This document shows, in pieces, positions 8,799 through 17,635 of a stretch of 64,000 bases of DNA. The stretch lies in contig NZ_JAFAIX010000003.1 in the NCBI RefSeq assembly GCF_019236475.1, forward strand, positions 248,001 through 312,000, read 5' to 3'. Made by a program: the position numbers and the translations under genes. The first letter of the stretch is position 1. Each line of letters begins with the position of its first letter. The notes beneath the pieces were generated by a model. The model made no database searches and was not told the DNA's origin. It worked only from the letters and a program-made list of their open reading frames with translations. The stretch comes from Chitinophaga sp. GTDB lineage: Bacteria > Bacteroidota > Bacteroidia > Chitinophagales > Chitinophagaceae.

Positions 8799-10307
8799 AT
8801 GTACGAAGAGAGAATCAAGAGATTGGGCCTGCAGAGCAGGATTACCAGTGCAACTGATGCGGCCTCCCATTTGCGGGATGGCATGATTGTAGCCAGCAGC
8901 GGTTTCACTAAAGCAGGCGACAGCAAAGCGGTGCTGAAAGCTTTCGCAGCCCTGGCACTAGAAAGTCCCCGGAAAATCACATTGATTACCGGCGCCTCCT
9001 TGGGCCACGGCACAGACGGCATGCTGGCTTCCGCCCATGCCCTGCATAAAAGATCACCTTTCCAGGTAGATCCCATTCTCCGAAACAGTATTAATAATGG
9101 AGAGGTACTGTTCAATGATCAGCACCTCGGAGAAAGCGCAGAGCTGATACATGAAAATATTATCAAACCGGACATCGCTATCATCGAAGCATTGATGATC
9201 GAAGAAGATGGCAGTATCGTTCCTACCACTTCTGTGGGCAACACCGTGGCATTTGCCACTGCTGCCGAAAAAATTATTGTGGAAATAAATATCTCTGTAC
9301 CACTGGCATTACACGGCGTACATGATATATTTTCCGCAGGCATTTGGCCCAATCGACAAATCATTCCTATCACCAGCGCCGGTACCAGAATTGGCCGTAC
9401 TTCCATCCCCATAGATCCGGAAAAAATTATTGCCATCGTGATCACGGAAACAACGGACAGTCCTGCTGCCATCAACGAACGGGACGACAAAACCCGCGCC
9501 ATCGCCGGACACCTCCTCCAGTTCTTTGAACACGAAGTGAAAAGAGGCCGACTCACACATCAGTTACGCCCATTACAGTCGGGCATCGGGAAAGTGGCCA
9601 ACGCCGTACTGGAAGGCTTTATTGACGGTAACTTCCATAACCTGACCATGTATTCTGAAGTACTGCAAGACAGTACCTTCAACCTGATCGATTCAGGTAA
9701 AATGGACTTCGCATCTGCTTCTAGTATTACCGTTTCCCAAGATTGTTATCAGCGACTGATGAACAACCTGGAAAAATACAAACCCAATATCGTACTACGA
9801 CCACAGGATATCAGCAATGCCGCTGAAGTAATACGCCGACTGGGAGTAATCAGTATCAACACCGCGATCGAATTTGATATATATGGAAATGTAAACTCTA
9901 CCCATATTGCTGGTACCCGCATGATGAATGGCATCGGAGGCTCCAACGATTTTGCACGCAATGCCTACCTCAGCATATTTGTGACACAAGCCTCTTCCAA
10001 GGCTGGCGCCATCTCTCATGTAGTGCCAATGGCATCACATATTGATAACAGCGAGCATGATGTAGATATTGTCGTAACAGATTTCGGACTCGCAGATCTG
10101 CGCGGACTCGCACCACGCGAACGAGCAAAAGTGATTATCAGCAATTGCGCTGATCCCGCATATAAAGAAGAACTGAAAGATTATTTCCTGGCAGCTTGCA
10201 AAAAAGGAGGCCACACCCCTCACCTATTGCAGGAAGCCCTTAGTTGGCACCAGCGCATGGAACAACAAGGCTCCATGAAAAGAGAGACCGTATTGGAAGA
10301 TATATAA
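8799..10307 (+). CDS. Succinyl-CoA:acetate CoA-transferase / acetyl-CoA hydrolase family
   Basis: 502 residues from ATG 8799, the normal length for the Cat1/Ach1/AarC branch; the longer frame from 8709 starts before the predicted promoter. The segment SGIGKVANAVLEGF (261-274) followed by NLTMYSEVLQD (281-291) carries the glutamate (Glu287) that forms the acyl-CoA thioester in this family, and a glycine-rich GTRMMNGIGGSNDFARNAYL lies downstream. The enzyme moves CoA between succinate and acetate, bypassing succinyl-CoA synthetase and scavenging acetate. Monocistronic, with its own promoter and a terminator after it. Confidence 0.9.
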   Translation: MYEERIKRLGLQSRITSATDAASHLRDGMIVASSGFTKAGDSKAVLKAFAALALESPRKITLITGASLGHGTDGMLASAHALHKRSPFQVDPILRNSINNGEVLFNDQHLGESAELIHENIIKPDIAIIEALMIEEDGSIVPTTSVGNTVAFATAAEKIIVEINISVPLALHGVHDIFSAGIWPNRQIIPITSAGTRIGRTSIPIDPEKIIAIVITETTDSPAAINERDDKTRAIAGHLLQFFEHEVKRGRLTHQLRPLQSGIGKVANAVLEGFIDGNFHNLTMYSEVLQDSTFNLIDSGKMDFASASSITVSQDCYQRLMNNLEKYKPNIVLRPQDISNAAEVIRRLGVISINTAIEFDIYGNVNSTHIAGTRMMNGIGGSNDFARNAYLSIFVTQASSKAGAISHVVPMASHIDNSEHDVDIVVTDFGLADLRGLAPRERAKVIISNCADPAYKEELKDYFLAACKKGGHTPHLLQEALSWHQRMEQQGSMKRETVLEDI

Positions 10308-10340
10308 GCCATGCTTATGAGGAACAAGGTGTGAAAGGCA

Positions 10341-10374
10341 AGGGGTCGTTACTGAAAGGTAGCGGCCTCTTTTA
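10341..10374 (+). terminator. Terminator after the CoA-transferase gene
   Basis: Imperfect hairpin AGGGGTCGTTAC / GTAGCGGCCTCT with wobble pairs, then TTTT, 34 bases after the stop. Confidence 0.55.
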
Positions 10375-10390
10375 ATTATGACGATGCAAT

Positions 10391-10426
10391 AAAAAACGTC
10401 GCACCAGGTAGGTGCGACGTTTTTTT
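10391..10426. terminator. Bidirectional terminator
   Basis: Perfect hairpin AACGTCGCACC / GGTGCGACGTT flanked by A-run and T-run, lying between the convergent CoA-transferase and acetyltransferase genes; works for either strand. Confidence 0.85.
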
Positions 10427-10452
10427 ATTACAAATATCTTTCTTCACAGCTC

Positions 10453-10908
10453 CTATAAGCGCTTGCGCATACAGATGCTGTTGTCCATTCCGATATAGGG
10501 ACCGTAATTATCCATAATGGTGAACCCACTCTTCTGATATAAACTGATAGCCTCCGGCTGACGCTTGCCCGTTTCCAAGATGGCATAACTGTAATTCAGC
10601 TCTCTCGCCCAATTCTCTAATTCATGCATGATGCCAAATGCAATCCCTTTCCCACGCGCTTCCGGACGCACAAACATGCGTTTTATTTCTATGGTATGAT
10701 CATTAAACTCACGGAAACATGCACACCCTACTGGTTCAGTTTCGATATACGCAATTACAACCGTATTGATGGCTTCTATCACATTATGCTCATCATAGAT
10801 ATCTTGTAATTCATGATAACGATCGCGCAGGTCCTCATCCAGCGCGCTAATCAACGCTTCAAAATCCTGCTGCTCATTGTTGGTTCGGATAAAGGTTATC
10901 GTATTCAT
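10453..10908 (-). CDS. GNAT-family N-acetyltransferase
   Basis: 151 residues from ATG 10908; the longer frame to 10986 would start upstream of the predicted promoter. The acetyl-CoA binding signature is clear: IKRMFVRPEARGKGIAFGIMHELENWA, where RGKGIA is the pyrophosphate-binding loop (motif A), followed by LETGKRQPEAISLYQKSGF (motif B). Substrate cannot be assigned; the family acetylates amines of small molecules or proteins. Stands alone between convergent and divergent genes. Confidence 0.88.
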   Translation of the reverse strand: MNTITFIRTNNEQQDFEALISALDEDLRDRYHELQDIYDEHNVIEAINTVVIAYIETEPVGCACFREFNDHTIEIKRMFVRPEARGKGIAFGIMHELENWARELNYSYAILETGKRQPEAISLYQKSGFTIMDNYGPYIGMDNSICMRKRL

Positions 10909-10944
10909 TGCATTTCTGTTTTTGTGGGCTGCGTATTCACACCC

Positions 10945-10976
10945 CAATGATATAACCAAAAAAACATTTCTACAAA
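10945..10976 (-). promoter_or_regulatory. Bacteroidota-type promoter of the GNAT gene
   Basis: On the minus strand TTTG (10976-10973), 20 bases, then TATCATTG (10952-10945), one mismatch to TAnnTTTG. The implied start near 10939 gives a leader of about 30 bases to ATG 10908. Confidence 0.5.
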
Positions 10977-11140
10977 AAAATCGCACGCTTTCGGGGACAA
11001 AAAATTATTCGTATATACATCAACGTTATTAAGATTAGATTGACAAGCCCATCCGCACAATAATAACACAAAAAATAATAATTTAATGATAGTTATAACG
11101 TATCAAAATCACAGCATAGTTATTTTCAATATCTCTATCG

Positions 11141-11171
11141 TTTGGTTCCTGGAAAATCCATGGTAACTTTG
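11141..11171 (+). promoter_or_regulatory. Bacteroidota-type promoter of the Bcr/CflA-like exporter
   Basis: TTTG at 11141-11144, exactly 19 bases, then TAACTTTG at 11164-11171: a full match to the TTTG-N19-TAnnTTTG consensus. The predicted start near 11177 supports translation from the TTG at 11206. Confidence 0.7.
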
Positions 11172-11205
11172 GCCCTCGTTAAACGAAACCATAAATAAGT
11201 ATTCC

Positions 11206-12444
11206 TTGACAACAACAACGATAGCACCTTCCCGGTTCTTTTTTTTAATTATAATTTTAGGATCACTGACCGCTTTAGGGCCTTTTTCAATTGACATGTA
11301 CCTCCCTGGGTTTCCCGCCATTGCAAAAGATTTGAAAACAGATGTGGCCACCATCGGATTTTCGCTCACCAGCTTCTTCATTGGAATATCAGCAGGACAG
11401 CTACTCTACGGTCCACTGCTGGACCGATTTGGCCGTAAAAAACCACTATACGCTGGATTGATACTTTACATTGCCGCTTCTATTGGCTGCATGTACTGTC
11501 ATTCTATCGAAAGTCTTATCACGCTTAGATTTTTTCAAGCCATAGGTAGCTGTGCCGCTTCTGTAGCCGCTGTAGCCATGGTCCGAGATATTTTTCCGGT
11601 GCAAGATAATGCCAGAGTTTTTGCATTACTGATGCTGGTAGTAGGCGCTTCCCCAATGGTAGCCCCTGCTGTAGGCGGCTATGTTACCAGCATATTCGGT
11701 TGGCACATGGTTTTTCTGATCCTTACCATTTTATGCGGCGCGATGCTCATTTCCTGTTTCCTATGGCTGCCGGAAAGCTACCAGCCAGATACCACGCTGT
11801 CGCTCAAACCGAAACCTATTATTAAAAATTTTGTAGCGGTATTGTCGAATGCACAGTTCACTACTTATGCACTGGCTGGCGCTTTCAGCTTCGCGGGCAT
11901 ATTCACCTATGTGTCTGGCTCCCCACGGGTATTCATGCAAATCTACCAGGTAAGCGAAAGTACCTATGGCTGGATATTCGCCGGATTATCCGTTGGATTT
12001 ATCGGGTGTAGCCAGATCAATAGTCGCCTACTGCGCCGCTTTGAAAGTAAACAGATCATTCCATGGGCTTTGTCTTTCCAATCCCTGTTCGGCATCTTGA
12101 TATACCTTTCGGCCTACATGGAGGTGCTGACGCTCCCACTATTGATTGTCCTCCTTTTCGGATACCTCTGCTGCCTGGGATTTGTCAATCCCAATACGGC
12201 CGCTCTTTGCCTGGCGCCATTCTCCAAAAATGCCGGTAGCGCTTCTGCGGTAATGGGCGCTTTACAACTCGGTATCGGGGCAGTTGCTTCAGCCGCAGTC
12301 AGCGCTTTTGATGACAATGGCGCTGGTCCAATGGCGGCTACCCTCGCCCTATGCGGACTCTCCGCTTGGGCCATCCTAGTCATCGGACGCAAATTTATCC
12401 GCACCGAAGCCACCCAAACTGCTGCCCAGCCGATATTACATTAA
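11206..12444 (+). CDS. Bcr/CflA-family multidrug efflux MFS transporter
   Basis: 412 residues. The order of features is that of Bcr/CflA exporters: LTALGPFSIDMYLPGFPAIA in the first membrane segment (Asp and the LP pair are diagnostic), LYGPLLDRFGRKKPLYAGL as motif A, and FQAIGSCAASVAAVAMVRDI in segment 4. About twelve membrane segments. These inner-membrane proton antiporters export bicyclomycin, chloramphenicol or similar compounds. No ATG is available between the in-frame stop at 11164 and the first membrane helix; the TTG at 11206, about 29 bases after the predicted transcription start, is the best start. It is followed by the sigma-54-like region of the next gene. Confidence 0.88.
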   Translation: MTTTTIAPSRFFFLIIILGSLTALGPFSIDMYLPGFPAIAKDLKTDVATIGFSLTSFFIGISAGQLLYGPLLDRFGRKKPLYAGLILYIAASIGCMYCHSIESLITLRFFQAIGSCAASVAAVAMVRDIFPVQDNARVFALLMLVVGASPMVAPAVGGYVTSIFGWHMVFLILTILCGAMLISCFLWLPESYQPDTTLSLKPKPIIKNFVAVLSNAQFTTYALAGAFSFAGIFTYVSGSPRVFMQIYQVSESTYGWIFAGLSVGFIGCSQINSRLLRRFESKQIIPWALSFQSLFGILIYLSAYMEVLTLPLLIVLLFGYLCCLGFVNPNTAALCLAPFSKNAGSASAVMGALQLGIGAVASAAVSAFDDNGAGPMAATLALCGLSAWAILVIGRKFIRTEATQTAAQPILH

Positions 12445-12450
12445 TTTTCC

Positions 12451-12488
12451 TGTCCGCTTTCGGACATTCTATGTGCCGAAAGTGGACA
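12451..12488 (+). promoter_or_regulatory. Tandem dyads, candidate enhancer-binding sites
   Basis: TGTCCG-CTTT-CGGACA (12451-12466) is a perfect inverted repeat. TGTGCCGAAAGTGGACA (12472-12488) is a degenerate copy, and the two are also mirror images of each other. They lie 76 to 91 bases upstream of a sigma-54-like promoter, a suitable place for an NtrC-type activator. Which protein binds is unknown. Confidence 0.55.
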
Positions 12489-12541
12489 AATCTCCCTACA
12501 AGGAAACCTGCAAACAGCCTGTTTTCAATACCTTCGTAAGG

Positions 12542-12557
12542 TGGCACCGTCTTGGCA
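12542..12557 (+). promoter_or_regulatory. Sigma-54 (-24/-12) promoter
   Basis: TGGCAC-CGTCT-TGGCA matches TGGCAC-N5-TTGCA with one mismatch and keeps the essential GG and GC exactly 12 bases apart. Predicted start near 12568, 15 bases ahead of ATG 12583. Confidence 0.65.
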
Positions 12558-12582
12558 CTACCCACGCAAAGGCATTTGACTT

Positions 12583-14949
12583 ATGATCACTAACTATCTG
12601 AAAACAGCGCTACGCAATCTGAAGAAAAACAAAACCTATAGCTTCCTGAATATTTTCGGACTGGCCATAGGCTTCGTTTGCGCTGGTCTGATTCTCCTTT
12701 GGGTGGAAGACGAAATCAACTATAATGGCTTCTACAGCCAGAAAGATAATATCCAACGTATTTCCTTCAACTGGACACTCGACAATCAAATCCGTACCTA
12801 CACCTCTACCCCTGGCCCCTTGGGTCCCAGTGCTGCCGCTTCTATCCCTAGCATTAAAACATATTGCCGCAGCTCCGAAGGCCTAAATACAGCCTTATTC
12901 AATTTCCAGAACAACCCAGTCTACAGCGCCGGACGTTATACAGATGCGTCTTTCTTCCAACTGTTCGACTGCAAGTTTCTGGAAGGCAATCCTGCTACGG
13001 CTTTCAACAATCCTAACTCCCTGGTAATTACAGAAAGAACGGCTGAAAAACTCTTTCATTCCTCCAGGAATGTGATAGGCAAAACCATCATGGTGAATAA
13101 CAAGGACGCCTATACGATTACCGGATTGATAGCAAATGTTCCCGAAAATACTACCATCCGCTACGATTGGCTGGCGCCACTATCGAACTATTCGACAATG
13201 GACAACCTCTCTAAATGGGATCATTTCAATCTGGAAACTTATATACAAACAACACCAGGTACTAACCTTGCACAATTGAAAGTACAACTGGATAAAATAA
13301 TTACATCCCACCCAGAAAGCGCCAACAATTCCGCAGCACTACTGAATATGAAAGATTGGCGCTTACGTAATGAATTTAAAAATGGCGTGCAATCCGGCGG
13401 ACGTATTGTATATGTACGCCTCTTCCTGCTCATTGCAGGCATCATTCTGCTGATTGCATGTATCAATTTCATGAATCTGGCTACTGCCCGCAGTGAACAG
13501 CGTTCCCGCGAAATAGGCGTACGCAAGGCGTTGGGAGCAGGCCGTTCTACCCTTATCAAACAATTTATAGGCGAGGCTATTTTGCAGGCGTTCCTATCAG
13601 CCCTACTGGCTGTCTTGCTACTAGCCATTTTACTACCTGCATTCAATGCGCTGGTAGGCAAAACGATGACCTTACAATTATTCAATCCCATACACCTGGC
13701 GGTGATGGCCCTACTGGTTCTTTTCTGTGGCCTGCTGGCCGGTAGCTACCCTGCCTTATATCTCAGCAACTTCAATCCTGTAGCCATTCTCAAAGGAGCC
13801 AGGATTAAAACTGGCGGTGCAGCCTTCGTACGTCGGGCGCTGGTCATCTCCCAATTCAGCATTTCTATCGTGCTGATTATCGCTACGGTGATCATCTACC
13901 AACAAATTCAACATGTTAAATCCAGAGACCTGGGTTTTAATGTAGCCCACCTGATTTCTATTGATGCACAAGACAATGTGATCCATAACTTTCCTGCTGT
14001 ACGCCAGGAATTACTCAACACCGCTGTGATAGAAAATGCTGCTGTGGCGGATCACAACCCACTATATGATGGTAATAGCACAGACGAAATATATTGGGAT
14101 GGTAAAGCTGCCAACGTAAAAACCATTACTTCTATGCGTTTTATCGGACCTGGCTTCCTGGAAACAACCGGCATGAAACTCCTCGAGGGAAAAGACTTTA
14201 CAAGGGATGCTGACGATAGCTCCAATGTAATGGTCAATGAGGCCATGGCCCGACAATTAGGCGCCGGAAGTCCGGTTGGCAAACTACTTTACGGTAAAAA
14301 AGGAAATGATGTCATGACTTTTCGTATAGCCGGTGTCGTGAAAGATTATGTATATGGCGATATGTTCGGCAAACCTGATCCCGTTATGTTCCTGGGTATC
14401 CCATCCGGTACCAACAGTATATATGCCCGCCTCAATGCCACAGTAGCACCGGAAAAAGCACTGGAAAAAATCAGCGCCGTGATGCATAAATACAGCCCTG
14501 CCTATCCATTCTCTTATACCTTCACGGATCAGCAGTTCGATGATATGTTCCGTAATGAAATGCTCATGCAGAAACTGTCCCGCATATTCGCTGCCATCGC
14601 CATTTTCATCAGCGCGCTCGGATTATTCGGCCTCTCCGCTTATACCGCCGAAAGGCGCACCAAGGAAATCGGTATCCGTAAAGTATTAGGCGCTTCCACC
14701 GGTAGCATCGCCACATTGCTTTCGGCAGATTTTCTCAAATTGGTAGGCGTGGCCATGCTGATCGCATTTCCCCTTGCCTACTGGATGATGCACCACTGGC
14801 TATTGCAATATCAATACAGGGTGAATATTAGTCCACTGGTATTTATCCTCGCTGGCGTTGCAGCCATAGTTATCACGATAATAACAATTAGTTATCAGTC
14901 GATACGCGCTTCCATGGCGGATCCTGTAAAGAGTATCAAATCGGAATAA
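12583..14949 (+). CDS. FtsX/MacB-type ABC transporter permease (two FtsX domains)
   Basis: 788 residues. Layout: membrane segment near 20-42, MacB-type periplasmic core domain to about 245, then an FtsX domain with three membrane segments (about 280-400) starting FMNLATARSEQRSREIGVRK; a second periplasmic domain follows and a second FtsX domain (about 670-780) starts GLSAYTAERRTKEIGIRKVL. The repeated REIGVRK/KEIGIRK box contacts the ATPase. No ATPase gene is adjacent, so it must pair with one encoded elsewhere. Members of this Bacteroidota family occur in many copies and are thought to act in envelope stress or peptide export. The upstream sigma-54-like promoter and dyads suggest control by an NtrC-type activator. 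Confidence 0.9.
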   Translation: MITNYLKTALRNLKKNKTYSFLNIFGLAIGFVCAGLILLWVEDEINYNGFYSQKDNIQRISFNWTLDNQIRTYTSTPGPLGPSAAASIPSIKTYCRSSEGLNTALFNFQNNPVYSAGRYTDASFFQLFDCKFLEGNPATAFNNPNSLVITERTAEKLFHSSRNVIGKTIMVNNKDAYTITGLIANVPENTTIRYDWLAPLSNYSTMDNLSKWDHFNLETYIQTTPGTNLAQLKVQLDKIITSHPESANNSAALLNMKDWRLRNEFKNGVQSGGRIVYVRLFLLIAGIILLIACINFMNLATARSEQRSREIGVRKALGAGRSTLIKQFIGEAILQAFLSALLAVLLLAILLPAFNALVGKTMTLQLFNPIHLAVMALLVLFCGLLAGSYPALYLSNFNPVAILKGARIKTGGAAFVRRALVISQFSISIVLIIATVIIYQQIQHVKSRDLGFNVAHLISIDAQDNVIHNFPAVRQELLNTAVIENAAVADHNPLYDGNSTDEIYWDGKAANVKTITSMRFIGPGFLETTGMKLLEGKDFTRDADDSSNVMVNEAMARQLGAGSPVGKLLYGKKGNDVMTFRIAGVVKDYVYGDMFGKPDPVMFLGIPSGTNSIYARLNATVAPEKALEKISAVMHKYSPAYPFSYTFTDQQFDDMFRNEMLMQKLSRIFAAIAIFISALGLFGLSAYTAERRTKEIGIRKVLGASTGSIATLLSADFLKLVGVAMLIAFPLAYWMMHHWLLQYQYRVNISPLVFILAGVAAIVITIITISYQSIRASMADPVKSIKSE

Positions 14950-15010
14950 ATTCCCGTTACACCTTTCCCTGTAATACACTAAGTGGAACCAATATTTCTT
15001 ATTCATAGCT

Positions 15011-15082
15011 GGCGCAACTCTTTTGTGAGACTGCGCCGCTACTGAAGGAGAGACTGATTTGACAAGGGAGACAAGTGTCTCC
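15011..15082. repeat. Two hairpins between convergent genes
   Basis: GGCGCA / TGCGCC (15014-15037) and GGAGACA / TGTCTCC (15067-15083) can each fold. No T-run follows either, so a terminator role is possible but weakly supported. Confidence 0.3.
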
Positions 15083-15405
15083 TATCCAATAAATGCAAAC
15101 TTGTCTTCGAACATTTTCCCGATAACCGGCAACGGTTTTTTCACTTCATTGGCGGCATTGATGGCCCCAAGTATAAGCAATACCAAGATGACAAGGCTGA
15201 TATAGGAAAGGAAGGACAGCGTGGGTACCATCCAAACAATAATGTTCAAGGCGATTCCTACCACGAAACCAGCAATCACAAGGCCCAATGATTGCCTCAG
15301 ATGATATTTAAGCAAATCATCGGCTTTATCCTTGCCAGAGAAAAATGCTACCAGCCATCCAATGAGGGTAATGTAAGAAACGATAGATAAAGTTTTGTTG
15401 TTCAT
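15082..15405 (-). CDS. DUF4870-like small membrane protein
   Basis: 107 residues from ATG 15405. Three to four membrane segments: IVSYITLIGWLVAFFSG, LGLVIAGFVVGIALNIIVWM and SYISLVILVLLILGAINAA, with a polar KDKADDLLKYHLRQSLG loop between the first two; this loop (HxRQ) is a hallmark of DUF4870/Tic20-like proteins. Function in bacteria is unknown. Divergent from the TPR regulator gene at 15640; no visible operon partner. Confidence 0.78.
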   Translation of the reverse strand: MNNKTLSIVSYITLIGWLVAFFSGKDKADDLLKYHLRQSLGLVIAGFVVGIALNIIVWMVPTLSFLSYISLVILVLLILGAINAANEVKKPLPVIGKMFEDKFAFIG

Positions 15406-15627
15406 GATGATTTGAATGAAGAATGAATAAAAATTTTCACCGCACAAAAATGTCCACCGCATTCCGCTGTGCCTAAAAACATCCGGCTACAAAACGACTA
15501 CCTCAAAAAAATCAAGCGACTACAAAACGACTACTACTTTCATAAGTATTTACTCAATAAAAAATTACATATATAATTATCATATAATACAACAGAATAA
15601 AATGAGGTATAGCGTCTACGCCTTTTG

Positions 15628-15635
15628 TACCTTTG
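15628..15635 (+). promoter_or_regulatory. -7 box before the TPR-HTH gene
   Basis: TACCTTTG fits TAnnTTTG exactly but ends only 4 bases before the ATG at 15640, and no TTTG lies 19 bases upstream. If used, the transcript would be leaderless. Confidence 0.35.
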
Positions 15636-15639
15636 CTGC

Positions 15640-17481
15640 ATGAAAAGAATATGGTTATTAATCCTTTGGCTTGGTTTTTTAATGCCCTCCCAGGCACAAC
15701 AAAACTATATCGACAGTCTGCAAAACCTTTTAAAGCACACAGCAGCGCCAGTAGAAATGATCATGATCCAACAACGAATGGCCGACTGGTATCGCTCTAA
15801 CGAACAATATCCGGAAGCCATTAAAATGGCAGAGGAAAGTTTACAACGCAGCCAGCAACTCTCTGAAAATAATCTGGAAGTGACCAAAGCCTATTGGATT
15901 CTCTCCAATATTTACTGTAACCTGGAAGATTTTGAAAAATCAAAACTATTTATTGATAAAGCGTATAAGTCGGCCGAAGGCCAACACAGTCCCATCGCCA
16001 TGGCATATGCACATTATGCCTCGGCCATGTTGTATAGTACCCTGTTCGATAGCGAAAGATGCGTAAAACTGATCCATGCAGCCCTGTCGAAAATCCCCGA
16101 CCCTAATAAGGAAGCCTTGCTTACAGCACGAATCTATTACCTGCTGTATGGCGTATACACAGAATGGAACGATGAATCGAAATCTTTGTACTACGCCCAG
16201 CAGGCGGTCACCTATGCTGAAAAATCGGGGAATAAAAATATGCTGGCCAATGCATATGCTGCCATTGCAGTAGTATTTTCCTACAAGTACGAAGCCCAAC
16301 ATAAAAAGGAATACCTGGATAGTATCATGCAGCCCCTGGACAACGCCATCAGTCTCTTTCACAAGTATCCTGGTCAAGTTGTCAATAATACCTATGCCCA
16401 TTGTCATAATAATAAGGCGAGTTATTATTTGAAGTATTATAACACCACCGACCCACAGATAAAGCAAAAAATAAGGGACAATGTACAGGAAGCCCTCCGC
16501 ATAGCGCCCAGCAGCAATGATGTAGCCATTGCCAGCGGATATGGCATGTTGAGCGAATTAAGCATGCAGGAAAACGACCTACCCACCGCTGAAAATTATC
16601 TAACGAAAGCATATACGCTGATCCTGCAAAAGAAAAAGCCTTATTACCACACCTTGATTAGTGTGCTGAACTCCTTAGTAACGCTGAGTACGAAGAAAAA
16701 CGATTTCAAAAAAGCATTGGAATACCAACAGAAAATCGCGGAATACAGTAATCTTCTGTTTAATGAAGAAGCCGCATCCAATACGAAAAGACTGGAAGCG
16801 CAGTTTGAACTCAGTAAAAAAGAGCAAGAAATTAAAACTTTGCACGAAAAATCTGAAAGCCAGAAAATACAAAAATACCTGTTGATAGGCGTCATCTGCC
16901 TGGGTATCCTGGGCGCATTTTTTATGTTCCGCTCTTACCATTTTAACCTTAGGTATTCCCTGGCCCGGGAGAAACAGCTTACAGCCGAGCGCCACGAAGC
17001 TACCCTGCAGATTAAATATGAAAAAGAGGAACAAGCACGACTGAAAGCAGAACAGGAACTACTGGCATTGCAACAACAGAAATTGCAGAACGAAGTAATG
17101 GCCAGCCAACTGCAATTACAACATAAAACCAACGTATTACACCAACTGAAGGAAAAACTGTCAAGTGAAGAACCTGTCAACATTCATCAAATATTAAGGG
17201 CAGAAGCACTTTCAGACAATGATTTTGAAAAGGCTAAATTCCGTATCCAGGAAGTACATCCCAATTTTTTCAAAAACCTCAATGAAATAACGCCGCAAAA
17301 GTTGACATCTCTGGACCAGAAATATTGCGCCTACCTCTATCTGGGTATGGATACCAAACAAATTGCCCATCTCTTGCAAGTGGCCCCCAAAAGTGTGCGC
17401 ATGACGAAATACCGCTTGAAACAGAAATTTGGACTGGATGCGGATACTGATCTAGTGAATTTCATCAAAGAAGTGATATAA
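15640..17481 (+). CDS. TPR-repeat membrane protein with C-terminal LuxR-like HTH
   Basis: 613 residues from ATG 15640. A signal peptide (MKRIWLLILWLGFLMPSQAQ) precedes about 380 residues of helical tetratricopeptide-like repeats. One membrane segment (YLLIGVICLGILGAFFMF, near residue 420) is followed by a coiled coil rich in Glu, Gln and Lys and a C-terminal helix-turn-helix (LDQKYCAYLYLGMDTKQIAH, then LLQVAPKSVRMTKYRLKQKF). This is the Bacteroidota architecture in which periplasmic TPRs sense something and the cytoplasmic HTH may bind DNA directly. Its target is unknown. Followed by a convergent GH3 gene. Confidence 0.85.
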   Translation: MKRIWLLILWLGFLMPSQAQQNYIDSLQNLLKHTAAPVEMIMIQQRMADWYRSNEQYPEAIKMAEESLQRSQQLSENNLEVTKAYWILSNIYCNLEDFEKSKLFIDKAYKSAEGQHSPIAMAYAHYASAMLYSTLFDSERCVKLIHAALSKIPDPNKEALLTARIYYLLYGVYTEWNDESKSLYYAQQAVTYAEKSGNKNMLANAYAAIAVVFSYKYEAQHKKEYLDSIMQPLDNAISLFHKYPGQVVNNTYAHCHNNKASYYLKYYNTTDPQIKQKIRDNVQEALRIAPSSNDVAIASGYGMLSELSMQENDLPTAENYLTKAYTLILQKKKPYYHTLISVLNSLVTLSTKKNDFKKALEYQQKIAEYSNLLFNEEAASNTKRLEAQFELSKKEQEIKTLHEKSESQKIQKYLLIGVICLGILGAFFMFRSYHFNLRYSLAREKQLTAERHEATLQIKYEKEEQARLKAEQELLALQQQKLQNEVMASQLQLQHKTNVLHQLKEKLSSEEPVNIHQILRAEALSDNDFEKAKFRIQEVHPNFFKNLNEITPQKLTSLDQKYCAYLYLGMDTKQIAHLLQVAPKSVRMTKYRLKQKFGLDADTDLVNFIKEVI

Positions 17482-17588
17482 ATTATGACTTCGTAGGAGA
17501 TTATAGGGAGACACGATCCACCCCAACCACCACTGCCCATCAATACCGCGCAGTAAGCCAACAGCCATTGTTTTACGGATAGAAAGGC

Positions 17589-17629
17589 ATGGCGGAAATT
17601 GCTTTCAGTAAGAGAACAATTCCCGCCAT
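17589..17629. terminator. Hairpin between convergent TPR-HTH and GH3 genes
   Basis: Arms ATGGCGGAAATTG / CAATTCCCGCCAT with one mismatch and a 15-base loop, shortly before the GH3 stop. Lacks a long T-run; probable but not certain terminator. Confidence 0.4.
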
Positions 17630-17635
17630 CATTTA

